Shown here: piece by piece, positions 1-6,616 of the stretch
How the letters are laid out: every line of letters begins with the position of its first letter
How positions within the stretch are numbered: position 1 is the first letter of the stretch
NCBI GenBank assembly: GCA_035572335.1
Contig: DATNAW010000078.1
Coordinates: forward strand, 1 to 13,893
Direction of reading: 5' to 3'
DNA: 13,893 bases
Source of the DNA: 66-474 sp035572335
Lineage (GTDB): Bacteria > Pseudomonadota > Gammaproteobacteria > Xanthomonadales > Rhodanobacteraceae
The notes under the pieces: model-generated
Databases searched by the model: none
Seen by the model: the letters and a program-made list of their open reading frames with translations, nothing else
Told to the model about the DNA's origin: nothing
Position numbers and translations under genes: made by a program

Positions 1-440
1 CGCAGCGCCTGCACCAGCTTGATGCGCGTGCGCATCACCTTCTGCATCCCGGGACGACGCAAGTCGAGGTAGCGGTATTTCAGCCGCATCTCCTCGTTCG
101 GATTTTCGTGCAACGCGAACGGCAGGTCGCGCGCGGCGTTCAGCAGCTCGATGGATCCGGCGACGACTTCGTAGCGGCCGGTCGGAATCTTCTCGTTGAT
201 GTTCGAGCGCACGCGCACGGTGCCGGTGACGCGCAGGCAATCCTCGTAACCGACTTTGCTGGCGACCGCGAACATGTCCGCGCGGTCGGGGTCGGCCACG
301 ATCTGGACGATGCCCTCGTGGTCGCGCAGGTCGATGAACACCACGCCGCCATGGTCGCGGCGCGCGTCGGCCCAGCCGCACAAGGTGACGGGCTTGCCCA
401 CTTCGGCGGCCCCAATCAAGCCGCAATAATGGCTGCGCAT
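1..440 (-). CDS. aspS: Aspartyl-tRNA synthetase, N-terminal part (cut by window edge)
   Basis: Class II aminoacyl-tRNA synthetase that charges tRNA-Asp in the cytoplasm. The reverse strand from the ATG at 440 reads MRSHYCGLIGAAEVGKPVTL and continues open to base 1, giving about 146 residues. Visible landmarks are GWADARRDHGGVVFIDLRDH (the OB-fold anticodon-binding domain), the TGTVRVR strand, and EEMRLKYRYLDLRR, the hinge that leads into the catalytic core in bacterial AspRS. The catalytic motifs and the rest of the protein lie outside the window. The start is supported by a GGAG ribosome site at 450-453, nine bases upstream. It lies 75 bases downstream of the diguanylate cyclase gene on the same strand, so read-through is possible, but nothing shows a shared promoter. 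It could be the discriminating (Asp) or non-discriminating (Asp/Asn) type; the fragment does not decide this. Confidence 0.96.
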   Translation of the reverse strand, partial: MRSHYCGLIGAAEVGKPVTLCGWADARRDHGGVVFIDLRDHEGIVQIVADPDRADMFAVASKVGYEDCLRVTGTVRVRSNINEKIPTGRYEVVAGSIELLNAARDLPFALHENPNEEMRLKYRYLDLRRPGMQKVMRTRIKLVQAL

Positions 441-457
441 TCCCACAAGCTCCACAC

Positions 458-472
458 GCCGGCCCGGCCGGC
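458..472 (-). other. Perfect GC hairpin in the aspS leader
   Basis: GCCGGC, three bases, GCCGGC forms a perfect 6-bp stem between the stop codon of the GGDEF gene (516) and the aspS ribosome site (450-453). There is no T-run after it, so it is not a textbook factor-independent terminator. It could weaken read-through from the upstream gene or structure the aspS leader; neither role can be read from sequence alone. Confidence 0.35.
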
Positions 473-515
473 AAGGCAAACAGGGAATGCTAAGCGCGGC
501 GTGGCCTGCGCGCAA

Positions 516-2321
516 TCAACTCCTTTCGCGCGCGCGGTTCCGCAGCAGCACCTTGTCGGCGCGCCGCAGGGTCGATTCCAGCGGTTCGCCGGCTTCGCGC
601 ACGGCCCAGCCCAGCGAGAAAACGGCCGGCATGCCGTCGCGTGATGCCGCGGACAGCCTGTCAGCCAGTTCGCGCACCGTGTCGGCGGTGGCGTGGGGCA
701 GCACGATCGCGAACTCGTCACCGCCCATCCGCACCAGCTCGTCGTCCGAACCCGCGTGGTTCTTCAGCAGGTGCGCGAGGTCGCGCAGCACCGCGTCGCC
801 ACGCGCGCGGCCCTCGCTGGCGTTCAACTGGCGGAAGTAGTCCACGTCCACCACCACGCAACCCCACTCCTGGTCGACGGTCGCCTGCATCGAGAACGTG
901 TCGAGATAGCGCCGGGTATGGAACCCGGTCAGCGGGTCGCGGCGGTTCTGCTCGCGCACGCGCAATTCGTAGCGGTGGCGCAAGGTGACGTCTTGCGCCG
1001 AGCACAGCACATAAGGTTCCGGCTCGGCGTCGGGGTAGCACACGAAGTGGTATTGCCACACGCGCCGCTCGCCATTGCGCGAGACGAAATGCAGCAAGCC
1101 GGTGTCGCGCTTCAGGCTGCGGGTGCGATCAAGATAATCATCCCAGTGTTCGTGCGTTTCCTCGGCGACGAAGTCCGACAGCGCGCGGCCGGCCATGCTT
1201 TCGCGTTCGTAGCCCAGCGCGTCGGCCATCGCGGCATTCACCCACAGCAGGCGGCCCTCGGGGTCGTGCATCCACACCATCGCCAGGCCGGATTCGATCA
1301 GATCCTCGTAGCGGGCTTCGGCCTCGTCCAGCGCGCCCTTGGCCGCCTGCTCGCCCGACACGTCGCGCACCAGCATCACGTGCGACGGCACCGGCTCATG
1401 CGGCAGGTTGCCCATGTCGGTGATCACGTCGAACAGTTCGCCATTGGCCTTGCGGTGTTTCCAGGTGACGCTGCCCGGCGGAAGCGCACGGCCTTCCTTG
1501 CGCAGGTAGGCGTGCAGGCGGGCGGCTTCTTCTTCGGCGAACAGATCCGTCAGGCGCAGGTGCAGCATGTGCTCGCGGTCGTAGCCGTAGCACTGCAAGG
1601 CGGCCGGGTTGGCATTGAGAATGCGCAGTTCCGTGCCGGCGAAGATCACCACCGGCAAGGGATTGAGGTCGAGCCACACGCGCGTTTCGTCGGCACGCCG
1701 GCGCATCACGCTCTGCAACCCCAGTTCGTCGGAAACGTCGCGCGCCACGCCGAGCAGCCCGGCGATTCGCCCGCGCGCGTTGTGCAACGGATACTTGCCG
1801 ACCAGGAAGGAACGCTCGCCTTCCGGCGTCTGCTGGGTTTCGCGGAACAGGGTCGGCAGGTCGCGATCCAGGCAGACCCGGTCGTTTTCCTCGAAGGCGA
1901 GTGCGACGGGGCCAGGATCGAGTTCGTTGTCGCGCCGGCCGAGGATTTCCGCAGGCTGGCGTCCGACCAGCGCGGCCGCTTCGCCGTTGGCGAACCGGTA
2001 GCGATGGGTGGCGTCTTTCACGAAGACCGGGCCGTTGCTTCGCTCGCACAGCACCTGTGCCAGTTCGGCCATCCGCCGCAAACTGGACAGCACCAGGATC
2101 ATCGCGCAACCCGCGGCCGCGAGCGCCAGCAAGCCGGCGAATGCCAATGCCCAGATCAGGACGGAACTACCGAAATCCCGGTCGCAGGTGGCAGCCAGCA
2201 CCGCCAGCATCACCGCCGGGAGCACCAGCACGCCGATGCCCGCCCAGCCGCACCAGCGCAAGGCCGGGCGTGCGCCGGGGATTGCGTCGAGGATTCCTAA
2301 AGTTTGCGGGAGCTTGGCCAC
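516..2321 (-). CDS. Membrane-anchored PAS-PAS-PAS-GGDEF diguanylate cyclase
   Basis: Predicted to make cyclic di-GMP from two GTP at the inner membrane. Counting from the GTG at 2321 (601 aa), two hydrophobic segments lie near residues 25-46 and 52-80 with almost no periplasmic loop, so sensing is probably cytoplasmic. Three PAS-like repeats follow (about 85-198, 212-322 and 333-447); the third contains FVSRNGERRVWQYHFVCY. The C-terminal GGDEF domain (about 458-601) begins RRDPLTG, has DVDYFRQLN with both metal-binding aspartates, and carries an intact GGDEF at 533-537. The RxxD inhibitory site is degenerate: GSDD stands where RxxD is expected. No EAL domain is present. The start is uncertain. 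The frame is open up to a TTG at 2381, but codons between 2321 and 2381 include AGA and other AT-rich triplets unlike the rest, and neither start has a strong ribosome site. aspS follows 75 bases downstream. Confidence 0.9.
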   Translation of the reverse strand: MAKLPQTLGILDAIPGARPALRWCGWAGIGVLVLPAVMLAVLAATCDRDFGSSVLIWALAFAGLLALAAAGCAMILVLSSLRRMAELAQVLCERSNGPVFVKDATHRYRFANGEAAALVGRQPAEILGRRDNELDPGPVALAFEENDRVCLDRDLPTLFRETQQTPEGERSFLVGKYPLHNARGRIAGLLGVARDVSDELGLQSVMRRRADETRVWLDLNPLPVVIFAGTELRILNANPAALQCYGYDREHMLHLRLTDLFAEEEAARLHAYLRKEGRALPPGSVTWKHRKANGELFDVITDMGNLPHEPVPSHVMLVRDVSGEQAAKGALDEAEARYEDLIESGLAMVWMHDPEGRLLWVNAAMADALGYERESMAGRALSDFVAEETHEHWDDYLDRTRSLKRDTGLLHFVSRNGERRVWQYHFVCYPDAEPEPYVLCSAQDVTLRHRYELRVREQNRRDPLTGFHTRRYLDTFSMQATVDQEWGCVVVDVDYFRQLNASEGRARGDAVLRDLAHLLKNHAGSDDELVRMGGDEFAIVLPHATADTVRELADRLSAASRDGMPAVFSLGWAVREAGEPLESTLRRADKVLLRNRARERS

Positions 2322-2628
2322 GGGGTGCGCCTGAACGCTTTGTCTCGCCGCACAACCGCGGCTTCGCCCCGATCTCTGCAAGAGCCATGCTCATCCCCAT
2401 GGCGGGCTTGCGATTGAAACAGTTGTTGACGCCACGGGGCCCGAAAGAATGATGCGCGTCTCGTTTTCTTGTGCGATCGTCCCTGATCGCCGCGAATCCG
2501 AATGACGGGCTAGCGCCTCGGTTGCGGCTACCCAAGCATCACCACGGCCATTCAAGGCCGCCATCCATGGCCAAGAGCTCCGTGGCCTGACTTTCACAAC
2601 AGCCACCCCGACGAAACCGCTTTCGGCT
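2322..2628. other. Non-coding stretch between arginase and the GGDEF gene
   Basis: About 300 bases with no convincing gene. The short open frames here, including one on the minus strand starting at a GTG at 2636, lack the high third-position GC of their neighbours and any family signature. The region holds the 3' end of the arginase transcript and the leader or promoter of the GGDEF gene. Inverted repeats are present: CCACGG at 2542-2547 matches CCGTGG at 2580-2585, with GGCC/CCATGG-rich sequence inside. I looked for a c-di-GMP riboswitch (GEMM) and did not find its conserved core. Confidence 0.5.
2542..2585. repeat. Inverted-repeat structure downstream of arginase
   Basis: Outer arms CCACGG (2542-2547) and CCGTGG (2580-2585) enclose a GC-rich interior that can itself fold (GGCC/GGCC and GGCCAT/ATGGCC alternatives). 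It lies 44-87 bases past the arginase stop codon. There is no U-tract, so a Rho-independent terminator is not supported; a dispersed intergenic repeat or a 3'-end stabilising structure are alternatives. Confidence 0.3.
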
Positions 2629-3552
2629 TCAGGCACGCATCAGCGTGGACTTGCCGAACAGGCTTTCCACCAGGTCCACCACCAGTTCGGCGGTGCGGTT
2701 GTGCTCGTCCAGCGCGGGGTTCAGTTCCATGATGTCCAACGATGCTGCGCGGCCGCTGTCGGCGATCATCTCCATGCATAGCTGCGCTTCGCGGTAGCTG
2801 GGGCCGCCCGGCACCGTGGTCCCGACCGCGGGCGCGATCGACGGATCGAGGAAATCGACGTCGAAGCTCACGTGCAGATGCGTGTCGGCGTCCATGCCGT
2901 CGAGCGCTTTCTCCATCACGCGCCGCATACCCACTTCATCGATGTAGCGCATGTCGTAGATGTCGAGGCCGACATCGTGGACCAGCCGTTTTTCCGCGGG
3001 ATCGACCGAACGGATGCCGATCTGGCGCACCACGTCGGGCGCGATCGCCGGCACCGTCCCGCTCATCGAAACCAGTTCTTGCGGGCCGCGGCCGCAGAGG
3101 CATGCGACCGGCATGCCATGGATGTTGCCGGACGGCGTGATCTCGGCGGTGTTGAAATCCGCGTGCGCGTCCAGCCAGAACACCCGCAGCTTGCGCCCGC
3201 GTTCGCGGCAATGGCGTGCAACCGCGCTGATCGAGCCAATGCCGAGGCAATGATCGCCGCCCAGCAGGATCGGCATGCGGCCGGCTTCCAGTTCCGCCAA
3301 TTCGGCTTGCATCAGCGCGCGGTTCCACGCGACGACTTCGGCGAGGTGGCGGTAACCGTCGTGCGGCGGCAGCCACGGATTCAGCGGCCCGGCGAGATTG
3401 CCGCGATCGACGACATCAAGTCCGCGCGCCGCCAGCGCCTGCGGCAGGCCCGCGACGCGCAGCGCCTCGGGACCCATCGACGCGCCACGCGCGCCCGCAC
3501 CGATGTCGGTCGGGGCGCCGATCAGGGATACGGATTTCGCTTTGCCGGCCAC
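2629..3552 (-). CDS. rocF: Arginase (ureohydrolase family)
   Basis: Hydrolyses L-arginine to L-ornithine and urea with a binuclear manganese centre. The 307-residue product is full length for bacterial arginases. All metal-ligand motifs are present: GGDHCLGIGS (98-107, ligand His101), WLDAHADFNT (126-135, ligands Asp128, His130, Asp132) and SFDVDFLDPSIAPAVGT (229-245, ligands Asp231, Asp233). The substrate-pocket segment SGNIHGMP (141-148) and the C-terminal MELNP (275-279) also fit arginase rather than agmatinase or formiminoglutamase. The GTG at 3552 is the only usable start in frame, since a TGA lies three codons upstream. The N-terminal IGAPTDIGAGARGASMGPEA confirms the reading frame starts nearby. 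It lies 66 bases downstream of the Hpt gene on the same strand; no ornithine or urea genes are adjacent. The symbol is by family resemblance. Confidence 0.95.
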   Translation of the reverse strand: MAGKAKSVSLIGAPTDIGAGARGASMGPEALRVAGLPQALAARGLDVVDRGNLAGPLNPWLPPHDGYRHLAEVVAWNRALMQAELAELEAGRMPILLGGDHCLGIGSISAVARHCRERGRKLRVFWLDAHADFNTAEITPSGNIHGMPVACLCGRGPQELVSMSGTVPAIAPDVVRQIGIRSVDPAEKRLVHDVGLDIYDMRYIDEVGMRRVMEKALDGMDADTHLHVSFDVDFLDPSIAPAVGTTVPGGPSYREAQLCMEMIADSGRAASLDIMELNPALDEHNRTAELVVDLVESLFGKSTLMRA

Positions 3553-3618
3553 GCGCCATCACCCGCCGCTTGCACTGGACCTCGAAGCATACCGCAGGCC
3601 GCAAAAGCGGACCCCGCA

Positions 3619-3960
3619 TCAGGACGCCGCGATGGCTTCATCCAGCGCGGCCGTCAACTTCCCGACCACGGCACTGGCCGCTGCGCGCTCGCGGCATGGC
3701 GTGCGTCCGGAAAGCAGCCTGTCGAGCCCGCGCGCGATGTCGCCCACGACCTCCAGGTCGTAGTTCGGCGCCGACCCCGACAATTTGTGCGCGACATCGC
3801 GCAGGCGCAGCCACGGCGCCTCGTCCCCGCCATCCGCGCAATCGTTCCAGGCGGAAACCAGTGCGGCCCGGCGCTCCGGGAGTTCCTGCATGAAATGCCG
3901 CCGCAGCGCCTCGAACTGCGCCTTGAATTCGATTTCGCGGGGATCCGTTTCAGCGCCCAT
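3619..3960 (-). CDS. Stand-alone Hpt (histidine phosphotransfer) domain protein
   Basis: A 113-residue, probably cytoplasmic four-helix Hpt protein, expected to shuttle phosphoryl groups between a hybrid histidine kinase and a response regulator. The signature AHKLSGSAPNYDL matches the Hpt consensus HxLKGSA, with His58 as predicted phospho-acceptor, in a helix following RLRDV. The ATG at 3960 is chosen because GAGGCGAG lies just upstream; the more distal ATG at 3993 falls on the last base of the tRNA gene. No kinase or receiver gene adjoins it, so its partner is encoded elsewhere. It sits 32 bases downstream of tRNA-Thr and 66 bases upstream of arginase on one strand, so it may be transcribed with the tRNA. 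The Hpt assignment rests on one short motif plus size and helical composition. Confidence 0.85.
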   Translation of the reverse strand: MGAETDPREIEFKAQFEALRRHFMQELPERRAALVSAWNDCADGGDEAPWLRLRDVAHKLSGSAPNYDLEVVGDIARGLDRLLSGRTPCRERAAASAVVGKLTAALDEAIAAS

Positions 3961-3992
3961 CACTCGCCTCGTCGCGTGGCACGTCAGCGACA

Positions 3993-4068
3993 TGGTGCCG
4001 ACAGTCTGACTCGAACAGACGACCTACCGCTTACAAGGCGGTTGCTCTACCAACTGAGCTATGCCGGC
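3993..4068 (-). tRNA. tRNA-Thr, anticodon UGU
   Basis: A full 76-base cloverleaf is read on the minus strand. The acceptor arm GCCGGCA pairs with TGTCGGC (one G-U pair). The D-arm contains GCTCAGTTGGTAGAGC. The anticodon stem ACCGC/GCGGT carries the loop CTTGTAA with anticodon TGT. The T-loop is TTCGAGT, and CCA is encoded at the 3' end (3993-3995). It resembles the Escherichia coli UGU threonine tRNA. It lies between the SPOR gene and the Hpt gene, all on one strand. Confidence 0.97.
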
Positions 4069-4079
4069 GCACGTTTCGC

Positions 4080-4085
4080 ATTATC
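4080..4085 (-). promoter_or_regulatory. Possible -10 element of the tRNA-Thr promoter
   Basis: GATAAT (5 of 6 match to TATAAT) on the minus strand begins 17 bases before the tRNA 5' end, in a short gap after the SPOR stop codon. No good -35 hexamer is found 16-18 bases upstream, so the tRNA could instead be processed from the birA-coaX-SPOR transcript. Confidence 0.3.
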
Positions 4086-4114
4086 GCAGGCACACGATCG
4101 GCCCGCGACCGCTT

Positions 4115-4765
4115 TCAAAAACAATCGATGGGCTTGGCCTGCAGGTCGTTGCGGCCCGGCAGCCACGCCGTCCAGTCGAACGCTTGGCCCTGCTTCACCG
4201 CGTAATCCACCCAGTACGCGGGCTCGGTGTCGATGCGCTGCTTCACCTGCGCCGGGAAACCCAGCTGCTTCAGCGCGACCACGCGGTTCTGCGCGTTTGA
4301 TTCATTGTCGAACAGGCCCAGCGAAACCGTGTTCTGTGAATCACCGGCGGTCACCACGTAGTAATCGTTGATGCCCTTGGCCGCGAGCTTGCGCGCTTCG
4401 TCCAGCGCGCCTTCGCGATCGGCGGTGGCGGGAAGGTAAATCCAGAAGCCGTGCGAATGGCTGACCTGTTCCTCGCGATACTGGATCCGCGCGACGTGCG
4501 GCGAGAGCGCCTGCATCGCCGCGCGCATGTCGGCGGCGGTCGTGAAGGCGCCGAGCGTGCCGCAGGTTTCCGCCGCCGCATCGGCGGATGTGGCAGGCGC
4601 GCGCGGCGCGGGCTTGGCCGGCCGCTCCGACAGCAGGCGCAATTCGGTGACGCCCGGATCCGTTGCGGTCGGCAATGCACGCGCCGGCGCGCGCCCGAAC
4701 AGCAGCCACGCGCCGGCGCCGAGGTTCAGCGCGAGCAGCAACAGGAACAGGAGTCGGAGGAACAT
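4115..4765 (-). CDS. Membrane-anchored SPOR-domain protein
   Basis: A 216-residue envelope protein with one N-terminal hydrophobic helix (residues 2-24, Leu-rich, no clear signal cleavage site), an Ala/Pro-rich linker (about 25-65) and a C-terminal SPOR-like domain (about 105-178). SPOR domains bind septal peptidoglycan lacking stem peptides, so a role in cell-wall or division biology is likely but inferred. The domain call comes from the FWIYLPATADREGALDEARK and VSLGLFDNESNAQNRVVAL pattern, with two aromatic/hydrophobic strands around helices. The ATG at 4765 is 5 bases after the coaX stop; a GTG three codons earlier, overlapping that stop (GTGA), is an equally usable start. The longer open frame to 4816 would run into coaX coding sequence. 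It is the last protein gene of the birA-coaX cluster; tRNA-Thr follows 46 bases later. Confidence 0.82.
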   Translation of the reverse strand: MFLRLLFLLLLALNLGAGAWLLFGRAPARALPTATDPGVTELRLLSERPAKPAPRAPATSADAAAETCGTLGAFTTAADMRAAMQALSPHVARIQYREEQVSHSHGFWIYLPATADREGALDEARKLAAKGINDYYVVTAGDSQNTVSLGLFDNESNAQNRVVALKQLGFPAQVKQRIDTEPAYWVDYAVKQGQAFDWTAWLPGRNDLQAKPIDCF

Positions 4766-4770
4766 GCGTG

Positions 4771-5562
4771 TCACCGGCCGCGAGCGGGTGATTCTACGTC
4801 GGCCTCTGCGGCCCAAGTTGCGAGCCCGCGCAACACCGCGTCGTCAAGCACCTCCACGCCGCAACCATCCTGCGCGAGCCATTCGGCCAGGTACGCGGCC
4901 CAACCGCCGTGCAGCCAGACATGTTCCGCGCCGGAATTTTTCCTGGCACGCGCAACAAACCACTCCACCAAGGCACCGGCCGAGGCCCAGCAACCGGCGT
5001 GCAACGCCAACGCGGTGTCATCGCGGACGTCCGCCGCAAAGGCATCTGGATTGCGATCGGCGATGGCCGTGGCGGCGTGCAGCGTCTGCAACATGCGTTC
5101 GGGCGACAACGCGATCATGCCTTCGGCGTGGGTGCCGTCGGCGGCCACGGCATCCAGCGTGAGCGCGGTGCCGCAACCGATCACGATGCAACCGCCATCC
5201 GCGCGCCGGTGCGCGGCGAGCATTGCAAGGAAACGATCGATCCCCAGCCGATCGGGTTTCGCATAGCGGTTGATGACGCCGCCCGCGCTGCGCGGCGAGC
5301 GCAGCCATTCGACATGTTCGACTGGAATCGAATCGAGCGCGTCGCGGATTTTTGCCGCGCGCCCGGCGGAGGCGACGGAAGCGATCCACACGCGCGCCGG
5401 CGCCGGCCAACGCTCCAGCCCGGCACGCAACGCGGCAACGAAATCCGGGTGCTCCCACTCCAGCGCGAGGATGTCCGACGGTTCGCCGCGATCGAGCCGC
5501 GCCGCTTTCGCGCGCGAATTGCCGAGGTCGAACAGCCAGGTTTCCGGATGCGCGGCGCTCAC
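4771..5562 (-). CDS. coaX: Type III pantothenate kinase
   Basis: First step of coenzyme A synthesis: phosphorylates pantothenate with ATP in the cytoplasm. The product is 263 residues, normal for the ASKHA-fold CoaX family. Motifs seen are DLGNSRAKAARL (12-23, phosphate-binding), VINRYAKPDRLGIDR (96-110, with the predicted catalytic Asp109), GTALTLDAV (131-139) and HGG (218-220). Two positions deviate from the general family: the Asp usually found just before GTA is Gly129, and the usual GGxIxPG is EGMIALSP (147-154). As I remember them, Xanthomonas CoaX proteins share these deviations, so I read them as lineage-specific rather than as loss of function. The GTG at 5562 overlaps the birA stop by four bases (GTGA), indicating translational coupling. 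The same frame is open to 5838, but the extra part is Arg-rich antisense-type sequence inside birA. Confidence 0.93.
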   Translation of the reverse strand: MSAAHPETWLFDLGNSRAKAARLDRGEPSDILALEWEHPDFVAALRAGLERWPAPARVWIASVASAGRAAKIRDALDSIPVEHVEWLRSPRSAGGVINRYAKPDRLGIDRFLAMLAAHRRADGGCIVIGCGTALTLDAVAADGTHAEGMIALSPERMLQTLHAATAIADRNPDAFAADVRDDTALALHAGCWASAGALVEWFVARARKNSGAEHVWLHGGWAAYLAEWLAQDGCGVEVLDDAVLRGLATWAAEADVESPARGR

Positions 5563-6596
5563 TTCGCACGCACCGTAACTTCGGCACTGTCGAGGCTTTC
5601 CACGCCGCCGGCACGGCGCACGCGAAGCGCACCACGCGCGTCCACGCCGGCGGCGGTACCTTCGAACACGCCGCGCGCGCCGTCGACGCGGATCGCGCGC
5701 CCATCCAAGGCGTCGCGCGCCTTCCACGAATCGATGAAGGCTGCAAAGCCGGCGTTCCCGAACACATCCAGCGCTTCGACCAGCCGCGCAACCAGCGCGA
5801 TCGCCAGCGTGTTGCGCGAGGGTGCCTTGCCGCCGCACACGTCACGCAGGTCGGTGCAGGGCCGGTTCAGTGCGCGGCGCAACGCCTGCGGCACGCGCCG
5901 GTTGACGCCAACGCCGACGACGGCATGGCAAGGCCCCATGAATTCGCCGCCCAGTTCTATCAGGATGCCGCCGAGTTTGGCGTCGCCATGCACCAGGTCG
6001 TTGGGCCACTTCAAGCCGATGCCGCGGGCGCCGCAGTCTTCCAGTGCGTCTGCCACCGCGATGCCGACCGCCAGCGACAACCCCGACAGCGCGGCGTAAC
6101 CGCCGGCGAAACGTTTCAAGCACGAGAACTGCAGGTTCGTCGCCGGTGGCGAAACCCATTGTCGCCCGCGCCGGCCGCGTCCGGCCTCCTGCCAATCCGC
6201 GAACACGAAGGAACGATCCGGCAGCTCGCCGGCGCGGCGGAGGCATTCGCTCGACGTCGAATCGAGGCGCCAGTGGTTCTCGATCCCGCCGACGCGGCGC
6301 CGGATCGCGGCGGGCAGTCCCGCGTGGATCGCGACCGGATCGATCCACTCCAGCGGCGGCGACAGGCGGTAACCGGCCTCGTCCGTTTCGATTTCGAGAC
6401 CGGCCTCGCGCAGCGCCTCGACCTGCTTCCATACCGCCGCCCGCGAGATGCCCAGCCGCCGCGCCATGTCGGGGCCCGCGTGGCGGTCACCGGAGGCCAG
6501 CAACCCCAGCACCGCGGGGACTTCGGCCGCGCCACGCGGGGTTTTCCTGCTCGCTGGCACACGCCGGCGGGATGTGTCAATATGGGACTTCAACAT
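5559..6596 (-). CDS. birA: Bifunctional biotin-[acetyl-CoA-carboxylase] ligase / biotin operon repressor
   Basis: Makes biotinyl-AMP and attaches biotin to the BCCP subunit of acetyl-CoA carboxylase; the N-terminal winged helix suggests it also binds DNA as a repressor. The 345-residue product has a wHTH (about 26-78, containing MARRLGISRAAVWKQVEALR) and then the catalytic core with GRGRRGRQW (139-147), KWPND (196-200), KLGGIL (208-213 region) and GVGVN (228-232). A C-terminal SH3-like domain (about 297-343) completes it. The ATG at 6596 leaves about 20 extra residues before the wHTH and has only a weak ribosome site; a GTG at 6560 is an alternative. The frame is open to 6962, but that part lies opposite the divergent secreted-protein gene. 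First gene of birA-coaX-SPOR, with a 4-base overlap to coaX. Confidence 0.94.
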   Translation of the reverse strand: MLKSHIDTSRRRVPASRKTPRGAAEVPAVLGLLASGDRHAGPDMARRLGISRAAVWKQVEALREAGLEIETDEAGYRLSPPLEWIDPVAIHAGLPAAIRRRVGGIENHWRLDSTSSECLRRAGELPDRSFVFADWQEAGRGRRGRQWVSPPATNLQFSCLKRFAGGYAALSGLSLAVGIAVADALEDCGARGIGLKWPNDLVHGDAKLGGILIELGGEFMGPCHAVVGVGVNRRVPQALRRALNRPCTDLRDVCGGKAPSRNTLAIALVARLVEALDVFGNAGFAAFIDSWKARDALDGRAIRVDGARGVFEGTAAGVDARGALRVRRAGGVESLDSAEVTVRAK

Positions 6597-6616
6597 GCGC
6601 TGATTCCGGGGGCTGC

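Noticed and set aside
693..2300. 535-codon plus-strand open frame over the GGDEF gene
   Set aside because: Antisense shadow: its His/Val/Gln/Ala-rich composition is what complementing the PAS-GGDEF coding frame produces. No domain is seen.
2382..2628. c-di-GMP (GEMM) riboswitch upstream of the diguanylate cyclase gene
   Set aside because: The conserved GEMM core (GGGCAAACC-type and GCAAAGCC-type segments around a GAAA tetraloop) is not present.
2391..2636. Possible 81-residue minus-strand gene after arginase
   Set aside because: GTG start inside the arginase stop region, third-position composition unlike neighbouring genes, no ribosome site and no family match recognised.
2872..4371. 499-codon plus-strand open frame over arginase, Hpt, tRNA and SPOR genes
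   Set aside because: It crosses a tRNA gene and three well-supported minus-strand genes, so it is not a gene.
5562..5838. N-terminal extension of CoaX
   Set aside because: The in-frame upstream part is Arg-rich out-of-frame birA sequence. Family alignment by eye places the start at the GTG overlapping the birA stop.
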